A stretch of 10,493 bases of DNA. Source: Woeseiaceae bacterium (GTDB taxonomy: Bacteria > Pseudomonadota > Gammaproteobacteria > Steroidobacterales > Woeseiaceae). The notes below the pieces were generated by a model. That model searched no databases. It saw only the letters and a program-made list of their open reading frames with translations, and was not told where the DNA came from. The stretch is from assembly GCA_022615525.1 (NCBI GenBank), contig JAKEGN010000213.1:1-10493 (forward strand), in the 5' to 3' direction. Shown one piece after another: positions 7,255 to 10,493 of the stretch. The position numbers and the translations under genes are program-made. Positions within the stretch are counted from its first letter, which is position 1; each line of letters opens with the position of its first letter.

Positions 7255-7274
7255 CACTCTTCCAGGAAAAACCT

Positions 7275-7913
7275 ATGCGACACATCATGGTCATGAATGC
7301 GAAGGGGGGTTGCGGCAAGAGCACGCTGGCAACCAGCATAGCTTCCTATTTTGCGTCCGAGGGCCATGCTGTCGCTCTGGCCGATTATGACCCGCAGCGA
7401 TCGAGCCTGGATTGGCTCGACCGGCGTCCATCCGATCGGCCGAAAATTGCCGCAGTGGCCGGGTTCGAGGACGGACTGAAGCATGCGCCGCGGAGTGCCG
7501 ACTACCTGATCATCGACGCGCCGGCCCGCTCGCATGGTACGGAGCTCACGGAACTTGTACGCCATGCCGAAACCATCGTGGTGCCCGTATTGCCGTCGAC
7601 CATCGACATGCAGGCGTCAGACCGGTTCATCAAGGAATTGAAAGCCGTCGGGAAGATCGACCGCAAGGAGGCCAAAGTAGGTGTGGTCGCCAACCGGGTG
7701 CGCGAGCATACGCTGATATTCGAGGAGCTCGACCAGTACCTGAGCTCGGCAAGAGTGCCGTATATCACCGCTTTGCGGGAAGCACAGAACTATGTGCGTG
7801 CCTACACCCGCGGCCTCGGCATTTTCGAGCTTCCGGAATACCTCGCATGGCCGGATTGGGAGCAATGGGAGCCGCTGACCAAGTGGCTGCGGAGCGTGCG
7901 CAGCCAGCCGTAG
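7275..7913 (+). CDS. Stand-alone ParA/MinD-type ATPase
   Basis: This 212-residue protein is a member of the ParA/MinD (SIMIBI) ATPases, which dimerise on ATP and position DNA or protein cargo. It carries the deviant Walker A motif KGGCGKST at 10-17 with the signature lysine 10, the DPQ after strand 2 at 39-41, Walker B DYLIIDAP at 76-83 and PSTIDMQAS at 107-115. It has no N-terminal helix-turn-helix, so it is of the short Soj/type-Ib-like kind. No MinD-like C-terminal amphipathic helix is obvious. ATG 7275 has AGGA 7 nt upstream. There is no adjacent ParB or other adaptor: it is monocistronic, divergent from DUF484 and convergent with the SDR gene. A role in chromosome partition, or in locating a cellular machine as for other orphan ParA proteins, is inference only. 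Confidence 0.9.
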   Translation: MRHIMVMNAKGGCGKSTLATSIASYFASEGHAVALADYDPQRSSLDWLDRRPSDRPKIAAVAGFEDGLKHAPRSADYLIIDAPARSHGTELTELVRHAETIVVPVLPSTIDMQASDRFIKELKAVGKIDRKEAKVGVVANRVREHTLIFEELDQYLSSARVPYITALREAQNYVRAYTRGLGIFELPEYLAWPDWEQWEPLTKWLRSVRSQP

Positions 7914-7941
7914 GGCATAGGGTAAGCCCCTGATCGCCGCG

Positions 7942-8829
7942 TCAGTCCGGCCGCTGGCCTTCCTTGCGCAGGCTGTCCCTGATGCCAATTTCCGCATTCG
8001 CATACCGCAACCGGACCCCGAGCACTTCGTGCATCTTTCGCGTGTCCAGCCTCCGTGACTCCTGCAGAAATGACAGTCGCGATGCCGGCAGCGTCGCCAG
8101 CGCCTCGGCGCGTGAAATCAGCGGTGGTGCAGTCAACCCGGCGAGCCGGGCCACGGTCAGTGCGAACCAGGTGCTGCTCCGGAAGTCCCCGTCCCCTATG
8201 TTGTAGATTCCTCCCGGAGTGCTGCGCCCCAGCGCAGCAATTGCTGCGGCAGCCAGGTCGTCGACGTGAATCCGGTTACCCGGATTTGCCTCGGATTCCA
8301 GGATCTGCGGCTCCCCTGCGCTGATCCTGTCCACACCGAGCCGACCGGGCCCGTAGATTGCCGGCACGCGCAAAATGCTGCAGGCGACGCCGGATTTGCT
8401 GCACCAGCCGTGCACCAGTTGCTCTGCAGCAAAACGGCGCATGGCGCGGGCTGTGCCTGGGGCAGGTGGGCGCGATTCGCTGACGAGCTCCCCTTTGCAA
8501 TCACCGTACACGCCGCTGGTGCTGATGTAGACAAGGCGCTTCGGGGCGGGTTTCAGGACCGCAAGGAATCGCGCCAGCCTCGGGTCACCCTGATCGCTGA
8601 CGGGTGGCGGGACGGTATACAGGAGCCTGGGTGGCATCGGCTCCTGCAGCCGCAATGACTCGCGGTCCAGGTCGAGGATACGGAGCGTCCTGCCGGGCAA
8701 GGCAACCGGTGACCGGCCATAGGCAACGGCTTCGTCTGCCCCAAGTTGGGCAAGCACGCGTGAACCCAGGTAGCCTGCCCCGATAACCGCGATTTGCGGA
8801 CTGAATTCTGGTTGGCCCGCGGTGCTCAG
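7942..8829 (-). CDS. Atypical SDR (NAD-dependent epimerase/dehydratase-like) protein, probable CTG start
   Basis: This is an extended short-chain dehydrogenase/reductase-fold protein, resembling the YeeZ-like group. With the start proposed here it has 295 residues: the nucleotide-binding IAVIGAGYLGSRV at 13-25 (GxGxxG at 17-22), YTVPPP near 71-76, STSGVYGD at 103-110, LRVPAIYGPGR at 153-163 and NRIHVDDLA at 185-193. The Tyr and Lys of the usual YxxxK are absent in the expected place (TARAMRRFAAE, 126-136), as in atypical SDRs, so the reaction is unknown. The first ATG/GTG/TTG in frame is GTG 8757, which would remove the glycine motif. CTG at 8829 overlaps the hemY stop as CTGA, which suggests re-initiation; there is no clear ribosome site. 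The start is therefore uncertain, but the upstream coding sequence is convincing. It is the last gene of the hemX-hemY operon. Confidence 0.82.
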   Translation of the reverse strand: MSTAGQPEFSPQIAVIGAGYLGSRVLAQLGADEAVAYGRSPVALPGRTLRILDLDRESLRLQEPMPPRLLYTVPPPVSDQGDPRLARFLAVLKPAPKRLVYISTSGVYGDCKGELVSESRPPAPGTARAMRRFAAEQLVHGWCSKSGVACSILRVPAIYGPGRLGVDRISAGEPQILESEANPGNRIHVDDLAAAAIAALGRSTPGGIYNIGDGDFRSSTWFALTVARLAGLTAPPLISRAEALATLPASRLSFLQESRRLDTRKMHEVLGVRLRYANAEIGIRDSLRKEGQRPD

Positions 8830-10049
8830 GAATTGGCGGGCTTGGACCCGCCCCCAGTTGCGGCCAGGTGCGGAATTGCCGGCAGATCGGAACCGGCGAC
8901 GAGACTCAGTCCAACGCGGTAGGCATTGGCGGCACCCTCGCCATCACCCAGCTGGTTCAGCAGCCGGCCGAACTCCTGGTACACCTCCGGCGTCGGGCGG
9001 ATCGATACCACCGTGTCGAGATAACTCCGGGCTTTGCCCCACAGCTCGTTTCGCAGGCACAGGCGAGCCGCCGCGAGCAGCAGCTCGGCATCGTCCGGAT
9101 GCTGTTTCAGCCAACTCTCTGCACGTTTCAGCTGGCGCACCGGATCCGTGGCCCGGACGAGTCCGTAAAGGCGCACCAGTGGCGTACGCCATTCGTGCTT
9201 CAATTCAGCAGCCAGGTCCTTTTCAGCCACGTCGTGCTGCTCGGTACGGATCAATCCTGCATACCAGGCCTCGAGCAGCGCGAGATTGTTCCTGAGGTTG
9301 CGCGGGACTTTCTTCCAGACCTCATCGAGACTGGCGTAGTCCGCTGCCTTTGCCATCAGCTCGCGATGCACCCGCACGGACCACTTTTCCAGCGTGTGTG
9401 CATCGAGCCGGCCGTACTTGGCCAGACGCGGCAGCAATTCCGCGAGTTGTGGCCAGTCCTCCAGCCGGTAGTACAGGCGTCCGAGCAACGCCAGTGCATG
9501 ACTGTGGTTTGGTGCATTCTCGTCAAGCTTGCGCAGCGTCGCGAGCGCCTGCTCGTATTGCCCCTGATCGAGCTGCAGTTCCGCCTGTGTCAGCAGCACC
9601 GCGTTGGCGGCTTCCGGCGTCTGCTCGAAGGCCTGCTTCAGCCACTTGTCGCGCCGGTCGTCTTCGCCTAGCAGGTGTGCCGCTCTTGCCGCCTGCAGGT
9701 AATTGAGCAGCGGGGCATCGCTTGCGCTGGCGGAGCGCGCGAGCATCTTCTCCCCCCTGGAGAAGTTGCCCTCGGCAATTTCGATCATGCCACGCGTAAG
9801 CCGCTCTCCGGCTTTGCCGCTGCGATAACGGCTGGCTGCCTCACCCAGCTTGCGTGGTGCATTCCAGATCTTGAGCAGCACCCACAGCAGGAACATAAGC
9901 GACAGCACGATGCCAACCAGTACGGGAACCGACATCTCGATGATGTAGCCACGGAAATTTATGACCACGTAACCAGGATCCTGAAGCAGGAAATGCGCCG
10001 CAAAAGCACTCGAAAGAAGCGCGATCACGACGACGAAACCGAATTTCAC
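8826..10049 (-). CDS. hemY: HemY, inner-membrane TPR protein linked to haem biosynthesis
   Basis: This 407-residue protein matches proteobacterial HemY (E. coli 398), not the unrelated Bacillus protoporphyrinogen oxidase of the same name. It has two N-terminal membrane segments at about 3-22 and 41-61 separated by the family sequence QDPGYVVINFRGYIIEMS (23-40). The rest, from about 90 on, is a series of helical TPR-like repeats, for example around AEGNFSRGEKML, LDQGQYEQALATLRKLDENAPNH and LLAAARLCLRNELWGKARSYL. Its molecular role is not settled; it is associated with late steps of protohaem synthesis and is co-transcribed with hemX, usually after hemC and hemD. ATG 10049 overlaps the hemX stop as ATGA, so the two are translationally coupled. 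The downstream SDR gene overlaps its end. Confidence 0.96.
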   Translation of the reverse strand: MKFGFVVVIALLSSAFAAHFLLQDPGYVVINFRGYIIEMSVPVLVGIVLSLMFLLWVLLKIWNAPRKLGEAASRYRSGKAGERLTRGMIEIAEGNFSRGEKMLARSASASDAPLLNYLQAARAAHLLGEDDRRDKWLKQAFEQTPEAANAVLLTQAELQLDQGQYEQALATLRKLDENAPNHSHALALLGRLYYRLEDWPQLAELLPRLAKYGRLDAHTLEKWSVRVHRELMAKAADYASLDEVWKKVPRNLRNNLALLEAWYAGLIRTEQHDVAEKDLAAELKHEWRTPLVRLYGLVRATDPVRQLKRAESWLKQHPDDAELLLAAARLCLRNELWGKARSYLDTVVSIRPTPEVYQEFGRLLNQLGDGEGAANAYRVGLSLVAGSDLPAIPHLAATGGGSKPANS

Positions 10050-10493
10050 TGCGGCTCCCCGTTGTCCGTTGCAGCTTCGTCGGCAGGGGCAGGCTGCGAG
10101 TTGGCAGCGGACATGACTCGATATTCGCGCAACAATCGCAGGGACTCGGAAAGATCGGGGAACGCAACCGGAGAGATGCTTCGCCGCAGATCATCGATCG
10201 TCTGCAGGGCGCTGTGCACTGGCGCGCTCTCGGCATCGTAGTATCTGTTCAGCCAGCTCGCGGCGTCACCCAGACTTAGATCGTACAGTTCCTGCTCGCC
10301 GCGCAGCAGCGCAATGCGGGCGGCCTGGAATTGCAAAGTCAGGTTGGCGCGCAGGAAGTACTGAGCCTCAGGCGCGATCAATGGTCTTACGTTCTCGTCG
10401 CTGCGGCGCACGGAGACGATCTCCGACGCCGTTCTCTTCAGCGACGCAAACATGCGATCCATCCCCGTCAGCTCGGGATCGACCTCGACCGGC
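10046..10493 (-). CDS. hemX: HemX, C-terminal part (gene cut by the window edge)
   Basis: The visible 148 residues are the C-terminal part of HemX, an inner-membrane protein that lies between hemD and hemY and was once annotated as a uroporphyrinogen-III methyltransferase. The frame is open to the right edge at 10492, so the start and the N-terminal membrane helix lie outside; an internal ATG at 10462 is not the start. Family-like sequence includes FLRANLTLQFQAARIALLRG, followed by YDLSLGDAASWLNRYYD. The terminal residues are Ala/Pro/Glu-rich and probably disordered. Methyltransferase activity is not expected, as HemX lacks the SAM-binding domain. The identification leans partly on the neighbouring hemY, with which it overlaps by 4 nt. 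Confidence 0.88.
   Translation of the reverse strand, partial: PVEVDPELTGMDRMFASLKRTASEIVSVRRSDENVRPLIAPEAQYFLRANLTLQFQAARIALLRGEQELYDLSLGDAASWLNRYYDAESAPVHSALQTIDDLRRSISPVAFPDLSESLRLLREYRVMSAANSQPAPADEAATDNGEPQ

Larger units (their letters stand above)
7081..7274. other. Divergent intergenic region between the DUF484 gene and the parA-like gene
   Basis: This 194-nt region must hold promoters for both directions. The part near 7200-7265 is AT-richer and contains the plus-strand promoter listed separately and a short palindrome. A 9-bp inverted repeat, CCGTTGCAG at 7134-7142 and CTGCAACGG at 7214-7222, brackets the middle. For the minus strand I could not pick a convincing -35/-10 pair for the DUF484 operon. 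A 34-codon plus-strand frame at 7149-7253 lacks a ribosome site and is not called. Confidence 0.6.

Noticed and set aside
7913..7929. GGGC/GCCC hairpin between the convergent parA-like and SDR genes
   Set aside because: The stem is only 4 bp with a 9-nt loop and no T-run follows on either strand, so it is not a credible intrinsic terminator.

Overview
The window reads as ordinary chromosome from a moderately GC-rich, non-enteric gammaproteobacterium. The evidence is the set and order of housekeeping genes: ubiE-ubiJ-ubiB, hslV-hslU followed by a DUF971 gene, a DUF484 gene directly before xerC, and hemX-hemY. Genus cannot be fixed from the sequence alone. I see no rRNA, tRNA, CRISPR array, insertion sequence or prophage gene, and all complete genes look intact.

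Layout. Positions 1-73 are a short AT-rich flank. From 7080 down to 74 seven complete genes run on the minus strand in one tightly packed series: DUF484 protein, xerC, hslV, hslU, DUF971 protein, ubiE, ubiJ and ubiB (eight counting DUF484). Gaps are 61 nt or less, and ubiJ/ubiB overlap. At 7081-7274 lies a divergent intergenic region. From it a single plus-strand gene, a stand-alone ParA-type ATPase (7275-7913), is read behind a good sigma70-like promoter. It converges, with only 28 nt between, on a second minus-strand operon that enters from the right edge: hemX (partial), hemY, and an atypical SDR-family protein.

Function. The long minus-strand run joins chromosome-dimer resolution (XerC), ATP-dependent proteolysis (HslUV) and the ubiquinone branch (UbiE methylation, with UbiJ and UbiB as lipid-binding and kinase-like assembly factors). 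The right-hand operon carries the membrane proteins HemX and HemY that travel with haem biosynthesis genes. The ParA-like ATPase has no ParB partner or parS site visible here and sits where dapF would often lie, so this spot looks like the flexible point of the window.

Most notable observations. (1) The SDR gene has its NAD(P)-binding glycine motif encoded upstream of every ATG, GTG or TTG in its frame, so it probably starts at a CTG overlapping the hemY stop. (2) The orphan parA-like gene has a palindrome over its -35 box. (3) HslV carries a six-residue propeptide before its catalytic threonine. (4) The DUF971 protein lacks the zinc-binding cysteines of its eukaryotic relatives. I found no convincing sign of a wholly new system; the ParA locus is the best candidate for something under-described.
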